Source: Pseudomonas guariconensis (GTDB taxonomy: Bacteria; Pseudomonadota; Gammaproteobacteria; Pseudomonadales; Pseudomonadaceae). From it: a stretch of DNA of 64,000 bases. Under the pieces are notes generated by a model. It was given only the letters and a program-made list of their open reading frames with translations, was not told where the DNA came from and searched no databases. Shown here one piece after another: positions 1 through 9,240 of this stretch. Within the stretch, counting starts at the first letter, position 1; every line of letters begins with the position of its first letter. The DNA lies in assembly GCF_900102675.1 (NCBI RefSeq), contig NZ_FMYX01000003.1:124001-188000 (forward strand). Direction: 5' to 3'. The position numbers were made by a program, and so were the translations under genes.

Positions 1-102
1 AGGCGCCAGGTGATGGGTGATGCGCTCTACCGCGGCGAGGTCCGCCGGGCGAGGGGCTTGGTCGATGGGGGTGAAACGTAACTCTCCTGCTAATCCGCAC
101 AT
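1..102 (-). CDS. Class II glutamine amidotransferase (asparagine-synthase / NAGGN amidotransferase family), N-terminal fragment
   Basis: Only the first 34 codons are in the window; the gene runs off the left edge. The reverse strand reads MCGLAGELRFTP after an ATG at 102, preceded by AAGGACC. Cys2 directly after the initiator Met, followed by G-x-x-G, is the N-terminal nucleophile signature of Ntn-type glutamine amidotransferases such as asparagine synthase B. In Pseudomonas the gene beside mnmC is, from memory, the N-acetylglutaminylglutamine amide synthase involved in osmoadaptation; that finer assignment is inference from context. The class II amidotransferase start itself is seen directly. 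Confidence 0.72.
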   Translation of the reverse strand, partial: MCGLAGELRFTPIDQAPRPADLAAVERITHHLAP

Positions 103-241
103 AGGTCCTTACCGGTTTTGCCGTTGGGGAATATGCGCCCCGAAATGGGGCACATAAGGAACTGACCCATGGGGGTTGTGAGAGTTTTAGATCAATCCGT
201 TATATGGGTTAGCGGCCCCGTTGCCGGTGAACCCGGCCTCT

Positions 242-2224
242 CTATTTGCCGCGAATCAACCGACGCAACGCAAACCGGTTCGGATGACACGCCTGCGCCA
301 CCGTGCGCGGCAGCGGCAGCGGTTCACCGCACACCCAGGCTGCGACCAGCTCGCCGCTCAAGGGCGTGGTGATCAACCCTCGCGAACCATGGCCGCTGTT
401 CACGTACAACCCGTCGAGCCAAGGACAGGGCGTGTCCGGCACCTGTCGAGCGTCTTTAGCGAGCACCGCATAGGCGTCGGTGAACGCTTGCGCATCCGCC
501 ACGGGCCCTACGATCGGCAGGTAGTCTGGGCTTGTGCAGCGGAACGCCGCTCGGCCTTGCAACCGGGCGGGGTCCAGCACGCTGGTATTGAGCCGCTCGG
601 CCAGGTCCGTGGAGATTTCATCGAGCAGGGACAAGTTGCCCTGGTGTTCGGCGACAGTCGGTGCCAAGTCGTCGTTATGGAAGTCGAAGCTTGCGCCCAA
701 GGTGTGCTCATCGCCACGCGGCGGCGCGACGTAGCCTTCGGCACACACCACGGTGCGCAAGGCGCGGCTGGCCTCGGTGGCTGGCAGGCGGGTGATCTGC
801 CCGCGGATGCGCTTGAGCGGCAGCTCGGCGCAGGCCTCGAAGCGGCGGATCTCGGCGGCACCGGCGAGCACCACCACTGGCGCGCTCGCCAGCAGGCGCT
901 CACCGTCCCACGCTTGCCAACGGCCATCGACTTTGCGCAGTTCGATCACCTCCTGGTGGGTCAGCAACTCGATGTGCGGATGTTGCAGCTGCGCCTGGCA
1001 CAGCGCTGGCGGATGCACCCAGCCGCCTTCGGGATAGAACAACCCACCGGCAGGCAGTGCCACGCCTGCGACCGACTCGGCCTGGGCCTGATCGAGCACG
1101 TGCAGCAATGTGCTGTCGAAGGCCTCGGCCAGCTTGGCCTGGCGCTGTGCTTCCTTGTCGTCGAAGGCCAATTGCAGCACACCGCAGTCGTCCCAGTCCT
1201 GTCCGCGTTGCAGCTGTTGCAGCCAACGGCGGGTGTAGCCGAAGCCCGAGAGGATCATCTGCGACAGCGTCGTGCCGTGGGCCGAGAGTTTCAGGTAGAG
1301 CACGCCCTGGGGGTTGCCCGAGGCTTCCTGGGCCGGGGCGTCGTGGCGCTCCAGCACGCTGACCTGCCAGCCACGGGCCGCGAGGCTGGCAGCCGTGGCG
1401 CTACCGGCAAGGCCGGCACCGATGACCACGGCATGCCGCGGGCCTTGCACAGGGGCAGGGCGGGCATACCAAGGTTCGGGTTCGGCTGGGGCGGGTTGCT
1501 CAGCGGGCCAGCCCTGGAACTGGCCGTGCATGACCTCCCATTTTTTACCGATACCCGGCACCTTGCGCATGGCAAAGCCTGCAGCGATCAGGCCACGACG
1601 CACCCAGCCGGTGGTAGTGAAGGTGCCCAGTGTGGTGCCGGGCCGGGACAGCCGGGCCAGTTGCGCGAACAGCTCCGGCGTCCACATGTCGGGGTTCTTC
1701 GCCGGGGCGAAGCCGTCGAGGAACCACACATCGACCTGCGCATCGAGCGTAGGCAATTGCGTCAGGGCATCGCCCACCATCAGGGTCAGGGTCACCCGCC
1801 CATGGTCGAAGCTGAACTGCTGGAAGCCGCCATGTACCGCCACGTACTGTGCCAGCAGCGGCTGCCAGTAAGGTTCGAGTTGTGGCCACAGCTGTACCGC
1901 GCGGGCGAGGTCTTCGCGGGTGAGCGGGTACTTTTCGACGCTGACAAAATGCAGGCGCGCACCCCGCGGGGCGTGTTCGGCGAACAACTGCCAGGCACAG
2001 TAGAAATTCATGCCCGTGCCGAAGCCGGTCTCGCCGATCACCAGGCAGTCCTGGGGCGTCAGGGCGGTGCAGCGTTCACGCAGGCGGTTCTGTTCGAGGA
2101 AGACATGCTGGGTTTCCTCGATGCCTTCGTTCTTGGAAAAGTAGACGTCGTCGTACTGCCGCGAGTGAGGGCGGCCCTGGTCGTCCCAGTCGATCTGGGC
2201 GTGCTGTAAGAAGGTGTCAGGCAT
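242..2224 (-). CDS. mnmC: Bifunctional tRNA 5-methylaminomethyl-2-thiouridine biosynthesis protein MnmC
   Basis: About 660 aa. MnmC completes mnm5s2U at the wobble position of several tRNAs: an FAD domain removes the carboxymethyl group and a SAM methyltransferase domain methylates the amine. The N-terminal half has the methyltransferase loop GETGFGTG near residue 64 and WFLDGFAPAKNPDMW near 180. The C-terminal half opens with the dinucleotide motif VVIGAGLAGSATA near 265, as in DAO-type oxidoreductases. The reverse strand stays open up to 2896, but that extension overlaps pap; the ATG at 2224 (MPDTFLQHA) is the family start. It is divergent from pap across about 150 bp. Full length and fused as in other gammaproteobacteria. 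Confidence 0.95.
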   Translation of the reverse strand: MPDTFLQHAQIDWDDQGRPHSRQYDDVYFSKNEGIEETQHVFLEQNRLRERCTALTPQDCLVIGETGFGTGMNFYCAWQLFAEHAPRGARLHFVSVEKYPLTREDLARAVQLWPQLEPYWQPLLAQYVAVHGGFQQFSFDHGRVTLTLMVGDALTQLPTLDAQVDVWFLDGFAPAKNPDMWTPELFAQLARLSRPGTTLGTFTTTGWVRRGLIAAGFAMRKVPGIGKKWEVMHGQFQGWPAEQPAPAEPEPWYARPAPVQGPRHAVVIGAGLAGSATAASLAARGWQVSVLERHDAPAQEASGNPQGVLYLKLSAHGTTLSQMILSGFGYTRRWLQQLQRGQDWDDCGVLQLAFDDKEAQRQAKLAEAFDSTLLHVLDQAQAESVAGVALPAGGLFYPEGGWVHPPALCQAQLQHPHIELLTHQEVIELRKVDGRWQAWDGERLLASAPVVVLAGAAEIRRFEACAELPLKRIRGQITRLPATEASRALRTVVCAEGYVAPPRGDEHTLGASFDFHNDDLAPTVAEHQGNLSLLDEISTDLAERLNTSVLDPARLQGRAAFRCTSPDYLPIVGPVADAQAFTDAYAVLAKDARQVPDTPCPWLDGLYVNSGHGSRGLITTPLSGELVAAWVCGEPLPLPRTVAQACHPNRFALRRLIRGK

Positions 2225-2380
2225 GGTTGGCTCAGCATGTCGCGGGAGGACGATTTTAAGCCATTTACGCACCTGTCGCTGCGCCAACCGAACAGAACCG
2301 AACGTGGCCAGCGATTGGACCTGAAGCCTGGCGCACAATCCGCTAGTCTTGGTTATCCATTGAAGGAGCCAAGGCAACTC

Positions 2381-3874
2381 ATGTTCGAATCCGCCGAAAT
2401 TGGTCACAGCATCGACAAGGAGGCTTTCGAGGCCGAAGTACCCGCCCTGCGCGAGGCGCTGCTCGAAGCCCAGTACGAACTCAAGCAGCAGGCGCGCTTT
2501 CCGGTGATCGTGTTGATCAACGGCATCGAGGGCGCCGGCAAGGGCGAGACGGTCAAACTGCTCAACGAGTGGATGGACCCGCGTCTGATCGAGGTACGCA
2601 CCTTCGACCAGCAGACCGATGAGGAACTGGCCCGTCCGCCGGCCTGGCGCTACTGGCGGGCGTTGCCGCCCAAAGGGCGCATGGGTGTGTTCTTCGGCAA
2701 CTGGTACAGCCAGATGCTGCAGGGACGGGTCCATGGTCTGTTCAAGGATGCGGTGCTCGACCAGGCCATCACCGGGGCCGAGCGTCTGGAGCAGATGCTT
2801 TGCGACGAGGGCGCGCTGATCATCAAGTTCTGGTTCCATCTGTCCAAGAAACAGATGAAGGCGCGTCTTAAGGCGCTCAAGGACGACCCTTTGCACAGCT
2901 GGCGCATTAGCCCGCTAGACTGGCAGCAATCGCAAACCTATGACCGCTTCGTGCGTTTCGGCGAGCGTGTGTTGCGTCGCACCAGCCGCGACTACGCGCC
3001 CTGGCATGTGATCGAGGGGGTCGATCCGTACTACCGTAGCCTGGCGGTGGGGCGCATCCTTCTGGAGAGCCTGCAAGCGGCGCTGGCCAACGATCCGAGT
3101 AGCAAGCACAAAGGCAACGTGGCGCCATTGGGGCGCAGCATCGACCAGAAGAGCCTGCTCGGCGCGTTGGACCTGAGCCGGCGCCTGGACAAACACGATT
3201 ACCAAGAGCAACTGGTCACCGAACAAGCTCGCCTTGCAGGGCTGCTGCGCAACAAGCAGATGCGCCGCCATGCATTGGTGGCGGTGTTCGAAGGCAATGA
3301 CGCGGCAGGCAAGGGCGGCGCTATCCGCCGGGTGGCCGCGGCGCTCGACCCCCGTCAGTACCGCATCGTACCGGTCGCCGCGCCCACCGAGGAGGAGCGG
3401 GCCCAGCCTTACCTGTGGCGTTTCTGGCGGCATATTCCGGCGCGAGGCAAGTTCACCATCTTCGACCGTTCTTGGTACGGCCGGGTGCTGGTGGAGCGGG
3501 TGGAGGGCTTTTGCACCCCGGCCGACTGGATGCGTGCCTATGGCGAGATCAACGATTTCGAGGAGCAACTGACCAACGCGGGCGTCGTGGTGGTGAAGTT
3601 CTGGCTGGCGATCGACCAGCAAACGCAGCTGGAGCGCTTCGAGGAACGCGAGCAGATCCCGTTCAAGCGCTACAAGATCACCGAGGACGATTGGCGCAAC
3701 CGCGACAAGTGGGACCTGTACGTAGAGGCGGTGGGGGACATGGTCGACCGCACCAGTACCGAGATCGCGCCCTGGACCTTGGTCGAGGCCAACGACAAGC
3801 GTTGGGCACGGGTGAAGGTGCTCAAGACCATCAACGAGGCGCTGGAAGCAGCATTTCATAAATCCCGCAAGTAA
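2381..3874 (+). CDS. pap: Polyphosphate:AMP phosphotransferase (PPK2 class II)
   Basis: 497 aa. Transfers a phosphate from polyphosphate to AMP to make ADP in the cytoplasm. Two tandem PPK2 domains are visible, each with a P-loop: GIEGAGKG at residues 48-55 and EGNDAAGKGG near 304. Other PPK2 features include the Arg- and Trp-rich lid segments ARPPAWRYWRALPPKG and RAQPYLWRFWRHIP. The frame is open from 2237, but the ATG at 2381 (MFESAEIG) fits the family N-terminus and has AAGG and GGAG upstream. Tandem-domain length matches class II enzymes, which phosphorylate AMP. Single gene, divergent from mnmC, followed by a REP palindrome. Confidence 0.92.
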   Translation: MFESAEIGHSIDKEAFEAEVPALREALLEAQYELKQQARFPVIVLINGIEGAGKGETVKLLNEWMDPRLIEVRTFDQQTDEELARPPAWRYWRALPPKGRMGVFFGNWYSQMLQGRVHGLFKDAVLDQAITGAERLEQMLCDEGALIIKFWFHLSKKQMKARLKALKDDPLHSWRISPLDWQQSQTYDRFVRFGERVLRRTSRDYAPWHVIEGVDPYYRSLAVGRILLESLQAALANDPSSKHKGNVAPLGRSIDQKSLLGALDLSRRLDKHDYQEQLVTEQARLAGLLRNKQMRRHALVAVFEGNDAAGKGGAIRRVAAALDPRQYRIVPVAAPTEEERAQPYLWRFWRHIPARGKFTIFDRSWYGRVLVERVEGFCTPADWMRAYGEINDFEEQLTNAGVVVVKFWLAIDQQTQLERFEEREQIPFKRYKITEDDWRNRDKWDLYVEAVGDMVDRTSTEIAPWTLVEANDKRWARVKVLKTINEALEAAFHKSRK

Positions 3875-3901
3875 GTGCTTGGCTGTCACCTATTTTGGCG
3901 A

Positions 3902-3963
3902 GCGAACCCGCTTCCACAGCCTAGCGGTGCACTTGTGGCAGCGGGTTTGCCGGCGAAAAGGCC
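3902..3963. repeat. REP palindrome pair downstream of pap
   Basis: GCGAACCCGCTTCCACA and its near inverted partner TGTGGCAGCGGGTTTGC flank about 15 bases and continue into CGGCGAAAAGGCC. This is the usual fluorescent-pseudomonad REP sequence (conserved GCGGGT arm and CGGCGAA tail). It sits in the 231-bp gap between pap and the EamA gene, where such elements can end transcription or stabilise mRNA. Confidence 0.75.
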
Positions 3964-4105
3964 AGCGTAGGCGACAGGGGAAATCCTGGCATGCCCGCAA
4001 GGAATGACCCGATGAATTCTTTTCCCGCGACTTTTCCCCAGCCCTGTACTCCAAGCCCTTAGAATTTCCAGTACCCCCACCCGCAGGGCCTGATTCGAGG
4101 ACGCT

Positions 4106-5068
4106 ATGCACATTTCTTCCGGACGCTGGGGCTACGGCCTGTTCCTGGCACTGCTGACCGCGTTTCTCTGGGGCATTCTGCCGATCAAGCTCAAGCAAGT
4201 CCTGCAGGTGATGGACCCGATCACCGTCACCTGGTATCGCCTCACGGTTTCTGGCTGCCTGCTGTTCGCCTGGCTGGCGGTCAATCGGCGCTTGCCGGCT
4301 GTCCGCAAACTTGGACGCAAGGGCGCAGGCCTGATCGCCGTGGCAGTCTTCGGCCTGATGGGCAATTACGTGCTGTACCTAATCGGGCTCAACCTGCTCA
4401 GCCCTGGCACCGCACAATTGGTGGTGCAGATTGGCCCGGTGTTGTTGCTGGTGGCCAGCGTGTTCGTCTTCAAGGAGCGCTTCAGCCTGGGACAGGGGCT
4501 TGGGTTGTTGGTGCTGCTGGCTGGATTCGGGCTGTTCTTCAACCAGCGGCTCGAAGAGCTGCTGACCTCGTTGGGCGTTTATACCACCGGCGTGTTGACC
4601 ATTCTGCTGGCCACGAGCATCTGGGTGTTCTATGCCCTGAGCCAGAAGCAACTGCTCACGGTGTGGCATTCACAGCAGGTGATGATGGTGATGTACCTGA
4701 GCTGTGCGCTGTTGCTGATGCCCTGGGCGCATCCATTGGAGGCATTGCAGTTGAGCCCGCTGCAAGGCTGGCTGTTGCTGGCGTGTTGCCTCAATACCCT
4801 GGTGGCGTACGGAGCGTTCGCCGAGGCGCTGGCCCATTGGGAGGCCTCGCGAGTGAGCGCGACCTTGGCGCTCACACCTTTGGTGACTTTCCTCGCCGTG
4901 GCCGCGGCGGCCGTGCTGTGGCCGGATTATGTCCAGGCCGAAGACATCAACGCCCTGGGATACGTCGGGGCGGTGACGGTGGTGGTGGGGTCGGCCCTCG
5001 TGGCGTTGGGACCTTCATTGATGGCCGGCTGGCGTGCGCGGCGTGCGCGATTGGCACAGGTTCAGTGA
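4106..5068 (+). CDS. EamA/DMT-family drug-metabolite transporter
   Basis: 320 aa inner-membrane protein with about ten hydrophobic segments arranged as two EamA repeats, the second starting near residue 155. The N-terminus LTAFLWGILPIKLKQVLQ and the motif DPITVTWYR are typical of the DMT superfamily. The substrate cannot be read from sequence; related proteins export amino acids or metabolites. It starts with ATG after a modest GAGG ribosome site. It is convergent with fumC, and an 11-bp perfect hairpin lies between the two stop codons. Confidence 0.85.
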   Translation: MHISSGRWGYGLFLALLTAFLWGILPIKLKQVLQVMDPITVTWYRLTVSGCLLFAWLAVNRRLPAVRKLGRKGAGLIAVAVFGLMGNYVLYLIGLNLLSPGTAQLVVQIGPVLLLVASVFVFKERFSLGQGLGLLVLLAGFGLFFNQRLEELLTSLGVYTTGVLTILLATSIWVFYALSQKQLLTVWHSQQVMMVMYLSCALLLMPWAHPLEALQLSPLQGWLLLACCLNTLVAYGAFAEALAHWEASRVSATLALTPLVTFLAVAAAAVLWPDYVQAEDINALGYVGAVTVVVGSALVALGPSLMAGWRARRARLAQVQ

Positions 5069-5080
5069 ACCAGACGTGGC

Positions 5081-5110
5081 TGCGCCAGCTCCCGTAAAAG
5101 AGCTGGCGCA
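5081..5110. terminator. Hairpin between convergent EamA gene and fumC
   Basis: Perfect 11-bp stem TGCGCCAGCTC / GAGCTGGCGCA around an 8-base loop (CCGTAAAA). It lies between two convergent stop codons, so it likely serves both genes. There is no U-tract, so a bidirectional terminator role is inferred; it also resembles half of a REP-like palindrome. Confidence 0.5.
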
Positions 5111-5133
5111 AACGGGGCTGCATGGACTGACGG

Positions 5134-6528
5134 TCAGCCTTTTGCACCGGGCGCCAGCATGTTCTCTGGCCGCACCCATTGGTCGAACTGCTCGTTGGTC
5201 AGGTACTTGAGCTCAAGCGCCGCCTCACGCAGTGTCTTGCCCTCGCTGTAGGCCTTCTTGGCGATCTCGGCAGCCTTGTCGTAACCGATGTGCGGGTTGA
5301 GCGCGGTGACCAGCATCAGCCCTCGCTCCAGATGCGCGGCCATCTGCTCGGCATCCGGCTCGATCCCGGCCACGCAGTGCTGCTGGAAGTTGCGGCAGCC
5401 GTCGGCCAGCAACTCGATCGATTGCAGCAGGTTGTGGATGATCACCGGCTTGAACACGTTCAACTGCAGATGCCCTTGGCTGGCGGCAAAGCCGATCGCC
5501 GCGTCGTTGCCCAGCACCTGGCAGGCAAGCATCGACAAGGCCTCGCATTGGGTCGGGTTGACCTTGCCGGGCATGATCGAACTGCCCGGTTCGTTGGCCG
5601 GCAGGCGTACTTCGGCGAGCCCCGCCCGTGGGCCGGAGCCGAGCAGGCGCAGGTCGTTGGCGATTTTCATCAAGGCCACGGCCAGGGTCTTGAGGGCGCC
5701 GGCCAGGGTGGTCAGCGGCTCATGGCCGGCCAGGGCGGCGAACTTGTTCGGTGCGGTGACGAAGGGCAGGCCCGAAAGCGCCGCCAGCTCTGCGGCGATG
5801 GCTTCGGCGAAGCCGTGCGGAGCATTGAGCCCGGTACCGACCGCAGTCCCGCCCTGGGCCAGCTCGCACACTGCCGGCAGGCTGGCACGAATGGCGCGCT
5901 GGGCATAGTCAAGCTGGGCGACGAACGCCGAGACTTCCTGGCCGAAGGTGATGGGTGTGGCGTCCATCATGTGGGTACGGCCGGTCTTGACCAGGTGCTG
6001 GTGACGCGCCGACAGCTCGGCCAGTCCCGCCGAGAGTTCGGCGATCGCTGGCAGCAGTTTGTCGTGCACGGCCTGTGCAGCGGCGATGTGCATGGCGGTG
6101 GGGAAGCAGTCGTTGGAGCTCTGCGAGCGGTTGACGTGGTCGTTGGGGTGTACCGGCGCCTTGCCGCCTCGACCCTTGCCGGCCAGCTCGTTGGCGCGCC
6201 CGGCGATGACTTCGTTGACGTTCATGTTGCTCTGGGTGCCGCTGCCGGTCTGCCAGACGACGAGCGGGAACTGGTCGTCATGTTCGCCTTGGAGCACTTC
6301 ATCGGCGGCCTGTTCGATAAGACGGGCGATGTCGGCCGGCAGGTCGCCATTGCGGTCGTTGACCCGCGCTGCAGCTTTCTTGATCAGCGCCAGGGCGTGC
6401 AGTACAGCCAGGGGCATGCGCTCCTTGCCGATGGCGAAGTTGATCAGCGAACGCTGGGTCTGCGCGCCCCAGTAGGCGTCCTCTGGAACTTCGACCGGGC
6501 CCAGGCTGTCTGTCTCGATACGGCTCAT
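5134..6528 (-). CDS. fumC: Class II fumarate hydratase
   Basis: 464 aa. Iron-independent, homotetrameric fumarase of the TCA cycle that interconverts fumarate and malate in the cytoplasm. The superfamily signature [11 protein letters not shown] near residue 317 carries the catalytic Ser loop, and [11 protein letters not shown] carries the active-site His. [13 protein letters not shown] is also diagnostic. Length matches class II fumarases. In Pseudomonas this gene is usually iron- or stress-regulated, but no regulatory site was identified here. It is convergent with the EamA transporter and divergent from the DUF2059 gene. Confidence 0.95.
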   Translation of the reverse strand: MSRIETDSLGPVEVPEDAYWGAQTQRSLINFAIGKERMPLAVLHALALIKKAAARVNDRNGDLPADIARLIEQAADEVLQGEHDDQFPLVVWQTGSGTQSNMNVNEVIAGRANELAGKGRGGKAPVHPNDHVNRSQSSNDCFPTAMHIAAAQAVHDKLLPAIAELSAGLAELSARHQHLVKTGRTHMMDATPITFGQEVSAFVAQLDYAQRAIRASLPAVCELAQGGTAVGTGLNAPHGFAEAIAAELAALSGLPFVTAPNKFAALAGHEPLTTLAGALKTLAVALMKIANDLRLLGSGPRAGLAEVRLPANEPGSSIMPGKVNPTQCEALSMLACQVLGNDAAIGFAASQGHLQLNVFKPVIIHNLLQSIELLADGCRNFQQHCVAGIEPDAEQMAAHLERGLMLVTALNPHIGYDKAAEIAKKAYSEGKTLREAALELKYLTNEQFDQWVRPENMLAPGAKG

Positions 6529-6685
6529 GCTGCGTTCACTCCTTTGTCAGTCCGAAACCGCAGTTTAGGCCCTGATTCGCTCGAGCGGTTCCGTCGCTCG
6601 TCATGCCACTTGAGCACTATGGCGCCACGGCGCAGAATGCTCTCCCCGAGGTACCCGCCTCCCTTTCTTTCATGAAGGAAATGCA

Positions 6686-7204
6686 ATGACTCGTCTTCGC
6701 GTCCTCTGTGCCGCCGTCGTCCTGGCTTGCGCCAGCGGCCAGGTACTCGCCGCCACTGCCAGCCACAACGCTGCCGCCGAGAAATTCCTGACTCTGGTCA
6801 ATGCCGACAAGCTGGGCACCCCGGTGTACATGCAAGTCCAGCAGATGTTCGCCCAGCGTTTCGCCCAGACCAAAGCGCCTGAGTCCAAGAAAAACGTGCT
6901 CGACAGCTACCAGGCCAAGGCCAATGCCGCCCTGGACAACGCCATCGGCTGGAAGAAGATCAAGCCGAAGATGGTCGACCTGTATACCCAGACCTTCACC
7001 GAGCAGGAGCTCAAGGACCTGGTCAAATTCTACGAATCGTCGCTGGGCAAGAAGGTCCTGCGCGAGATGCCCCGCGTGACCCAGCAGTCGGCCCAGCTGA
7101 CCCAGCAGAGCCTGGAGCCGGCGGTGCCAGTGGTCAACAAGCTGCTTGACGACATGACCAAGGAACTGGACCCGAACGCCGGCAAGGCCCCAGCCAAGAA
7201 GTGA
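6686..7204 (+). CDS. DUF2059 domain protein, secreted
   Basis: 172 aa. Starts with a clear signal peptide (MTRLRVLCAAVVLACASGQVLA, cleavage near 22-23), so it is probably periplasmic. The core LVKFYESSLGKKVLREMP with a preceding YTQTFTEQELKDL is the DUF2059 signature. The domain's function is not established. The C-terminus is Lys/Ala/Pro rich. Stop TGA abuts the bolA start region, so the two are likely cotranscribed; GAAGGAA is the ribosome site. Confidence 0.85.
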   Translation: MTRLRVLCAAVVLACASGQVLAATASHNAAAEKFLTLVNADKLGTPVYMQVQQMFAQRFAQTKAPESKKNVLDSYQAKANAALDNAIGWKKIKPKMVDLYTQTFTEQELKDLVKFYESSLGKKVLREMPRVTQQSAQLTQQSLEPAVPVVNKLLDDMTKELDPNAGKAPAKK

Positions 7205-7215
7205 GTGACGCCCCG

Positions 7216-7512
7216 ATGAACATGCAGCAACGCATCGAACAGCAGTTGGCCGCCCTGGCCCCGGCGCACCTTGAGGTGCTCAACGAGAGCCACATGCATA
7301 GCCGTGGCCAGGAGACCCACTACAAGGCGGTGATCGTCAGCGAGCAGTTCGCCGGACTCAATAGCGTCAAGCGCCACCAGAAGGTCTACGCCACCATGGG
7401 TGAGCTGATGGGCCAGATCCACGCCCTGGCGATCCATACCTATACATCCGAGGAATGGGCCAAAGTCGGTGCGGCGCCGGCCTCCCCGGTCTGTGCCGGC
7501 GGGGGGCACTGA
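7216..7512 (+). CDS. bolA: BolA family protein
   Basis: About 98 aa. The BolA core [19 protein letters not shown] followed by [15 protein letters not shown] with the conserved RHQ is clear. BolA proteins work with monothiol glutaredoxins in iron-sulfur handling and affect cell shape and biofilm. The frame is open from a GTG at 7201 that overlaps the previous stop; the ATG at 7216 (MNMQQRIEQ) or at 7222 fits the family N-terminus better, so the start is uncertain by a few codons. The C-terminal tail [11 protein letters not shown] is not conserved. A strong terminator follows. Confidence 0.9.
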   Translation: MNMQQRIEQQLAALAPAHLEVLNESHMHSRGQETHYKAVIVSEQFAGLNSVKRHQKVYATMGELMGQIHALAIHTYTSEEWAKVGAAPASPVCAGGGH

Positions 7513-7548
7513 ATCCCTTCCGTCGTTCTGGTACAATCCGCGTCATCC

Positions 7549-7575
7549 GGGGGCCGCTACAGCGGCCCCCTGCTT
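7549..7575 (+). terminator. Rho-independent terminator after bolA
   Basis: Nine-base GC stem GGGGGCCGC / GCGGCCCCC around TACA, followed by TGCTTTTT. It ends the DUF2059-bolA transcript 37 bases after the bolA stop and before trhO. Confidence 0.85.
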
Positions 7576-7628
7576 TTTGTCAAACCCGGTCCGCCCCTTA
7601 CGAGGGTGACCACCTGGAGAGTTGTTTC

Positions 7629-8561
7629 ATGTCCCAAGCTATCGTCGTGGCGGCCTTGTACAAGTTCGTCACTCTGGAAGACTACGTCGAGCTGCGCGAG
7701 CCGCTGCTCCAGACCATGGTCGACAACGGCGTCAAAGGCACCTTGCTGTTGGCCCTGGAAGGCATCAACGGTACTGTCTCGGGCACCCGTGAAGGTATCG
7801 ACGGGCTGCTCACCTGGCTGCGCAACGACCCGCGCCTGGTCGATATCGACCACAAGGAATCCTACTGCGACGAGCAGCCGTTCTACCGCACCAAGGTCAA
7901 GCTCAAGAAAGAGATCGTCACCCTGGGCGTGCCGGGCGTGGACCCGAACCACAAGGTCGGTACCTACGTCGAGCCCAAGGACTGGAACGCCCTGATCAGC
8001 GACCCGGAAGTGCTGCTGATCGACACCCGCAACGACTACGAAGTGGCCATCGGCACGTTCAAGGGCGCCATCGATCCGAAGACCGAGACCTTCCGCCAGT
8101 TTCCCGACTACATCAAGGCCAACTTCGATCCGAGCAAGCACAAAAAGGTTGCGATGTTCTGCACCGGCGGCATCCGTTGCGAAAAAGCCTCCAGCTACAT
8201 GCTCGGTGAAGGCTTCGAGGAGGTCTATCATCTTAAGGGTGGGATCCTGAAGTACTTCGAGGAAGTGCCTCAGGAGCAGAGCCTGTGGGATGGCGACTGC
8301 TTCGTCTTCGACAATCGCGTCACGGTGCGTCATGACCTGACCGAGGGCGAATACGACCAGTGCCATGCCTGCCGCCACCCGATCAGCGTGGAGGACCGTG
8401 CGTCCGAGCACTATTCGCCAGGCGTGAGCTGCCCGCATTGCTGGGACAGCCTGAGCGAGAAGACCCGGCGCAGCGCCATCGACCGGCAGAAGCAGATCGA
8501 ACTGGCCAAGGCGCGCAACCAGCCCCACCCGATCGGTTACAACTACAAAGCCGAGGCTTGA
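7629..8561 (+). CDS. trhO: tRNA uridine(34) hydroxylase TrhO (rhodanese-domain protein)
   Basis: 310 aa. TrhO (YceA) hydroxylates U34 of certain tRNAs, a step toward cmo5U. An N-terminal TrhO-specific domain precedes a rhodanese domain with the loop [13 protein letters not shown], whose Cys at residue 178 aligns with the reactive Cys. The C-terminus has two CxxC pairs (CHAC, CPHC) that may bind zinc. The frame is open from 7455 but crosses the upstream terminator; ATG at 7629 is preceded by GGAGAG and begins [13 protein letters not shown] as in the family. Four bases separate it from the DsbA-like gene, suggesting cotranscription. Confidence 0.93.
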   Translation: MSQAIVVAALYKFVTLEDYVELREPLLQTMVDNGVKGTLLLALEGINGTVSGTREGIDGLLTWLRNDPRLVDIDHKESYCDEQPFYRTKVKLKKEIVTLGVPGVDPNHKVGTYVEPKDWNALISDPEVLLIDTRNDYEVAIGTFKGAIDPKTETFRQFPDYIKANFDPSKHKKVAMFCTGGIRCEKASSYMLGEGFEEVYHLKGGILKYFEEVPQEQSLWDGDCFVFDNRVTVRHDLTEGEYDQCHACRHPISVEDRASEHYSPGVSCPHCWDSLSEKTRRSAIDRQKQIELAKARNQPHPIGYNYKAEA

Positions 8562-8564
8562 TGC

Positions 8565-9197
8565 ATGTCCGCACGCCTGCTGTATGTGATGGACCCGATG
8601 TGTTCCTGGTGCTGGGGCTTCGCCCCGGTGGCCGAGGCGTTGATCGCCCAGGCGCGTGAGGCTGGCGTGCCGACGCGCCTAGTGCTGGGTGGCCTGCGCT
8701 CGGGCAGCAGCGCCCTGGATGCCTCGACCCGTCGCTACATCCTCGAACATTGGCAGGCGGTGGCCGAAGCCACCGGCCAGGCGTTTCGCTTCGAAGGTGC
8801 CATGCCGGACGGCTTCGTCTACGACACCGAGCCCGCTTGCCGCGCCCTGGTGGCAGCGCGCGAGCTGGACGCCGAGCGGGTCTGGTCTCTGCTGGGATTG
8901 ATTCAGCGGGCGTTCTACGAGCAGGGGGTGGACGTTACCCGCGCTCCGCAACTGGTGGAGCTTGCCGAGCAGGCAGGTTTTGACCGAGGTCATTTCGCCG
9001 AGGCGTTTTCCCGGGCCGATACCCGTGCCGCCACCGCGGCCGATTTCAGTTGGGTGCAGGACCTGGGCATTGCCGGCTTTCCGACGCTGCTGGCCGAGCG
9101 CAACGGCCAGCTGGCCTTGCTGACCAACGGCTACCAGCCGCTGGACCGGCTGCAACCCTTGCTCGGCCGCTGGCTGCAGCAGGCCGCCTGTGCTTGA
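8565..9197 (+). CDS. DsbA/FrnE-family thioredoxin-fold protein
   Basis: 210 aa. The N-terminal strand is followed by DPMCSWCWGF, a CxxC at residues 13-16, and a later cis-Pro loop GIAGFPTLL near 175, the layout of the DsbA/FrnE family. No signal peptide is present, so a cytoplasmic oxidoreductase role is likely; the partner is unknown. It follows trhO by three bases and is probably in the same transcript. A 7-bp perfect hairpin (9203-9220) lies just after its stop. Confidence 0.85.
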   Translation: MSARLLYVMDPMCSWCWGFAPVAEALIAQAREAGVPTRLVLGGLRSGSSALDASTRRYILEHWQAVAEATGQAFRFEGAMPDGFVYDTEPACRALVAARELDAERVWSLLGLIQRAFYEQGVDVTRAPQLVELAEQAGFDRGHFAEAFSRADTRAATAADFSWVQDLGIAGFPTLLAERNGQLALLTNGYQPLDRLQPLLGRWLQQAACA

Positions 9198-9240
9198 CCT
9201 GCCAGGGTCATCCGACCCTGTGCCGGGGAAGGCCCCCGCC

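Noticed and set aside
221..2209. Long open frame on the plus strand opposite mnmC (over 600 codons)
   Set aside because: GC-rich shadow of mnmC; no recognisable domains, and mnmC is unambiguous on the other strand.
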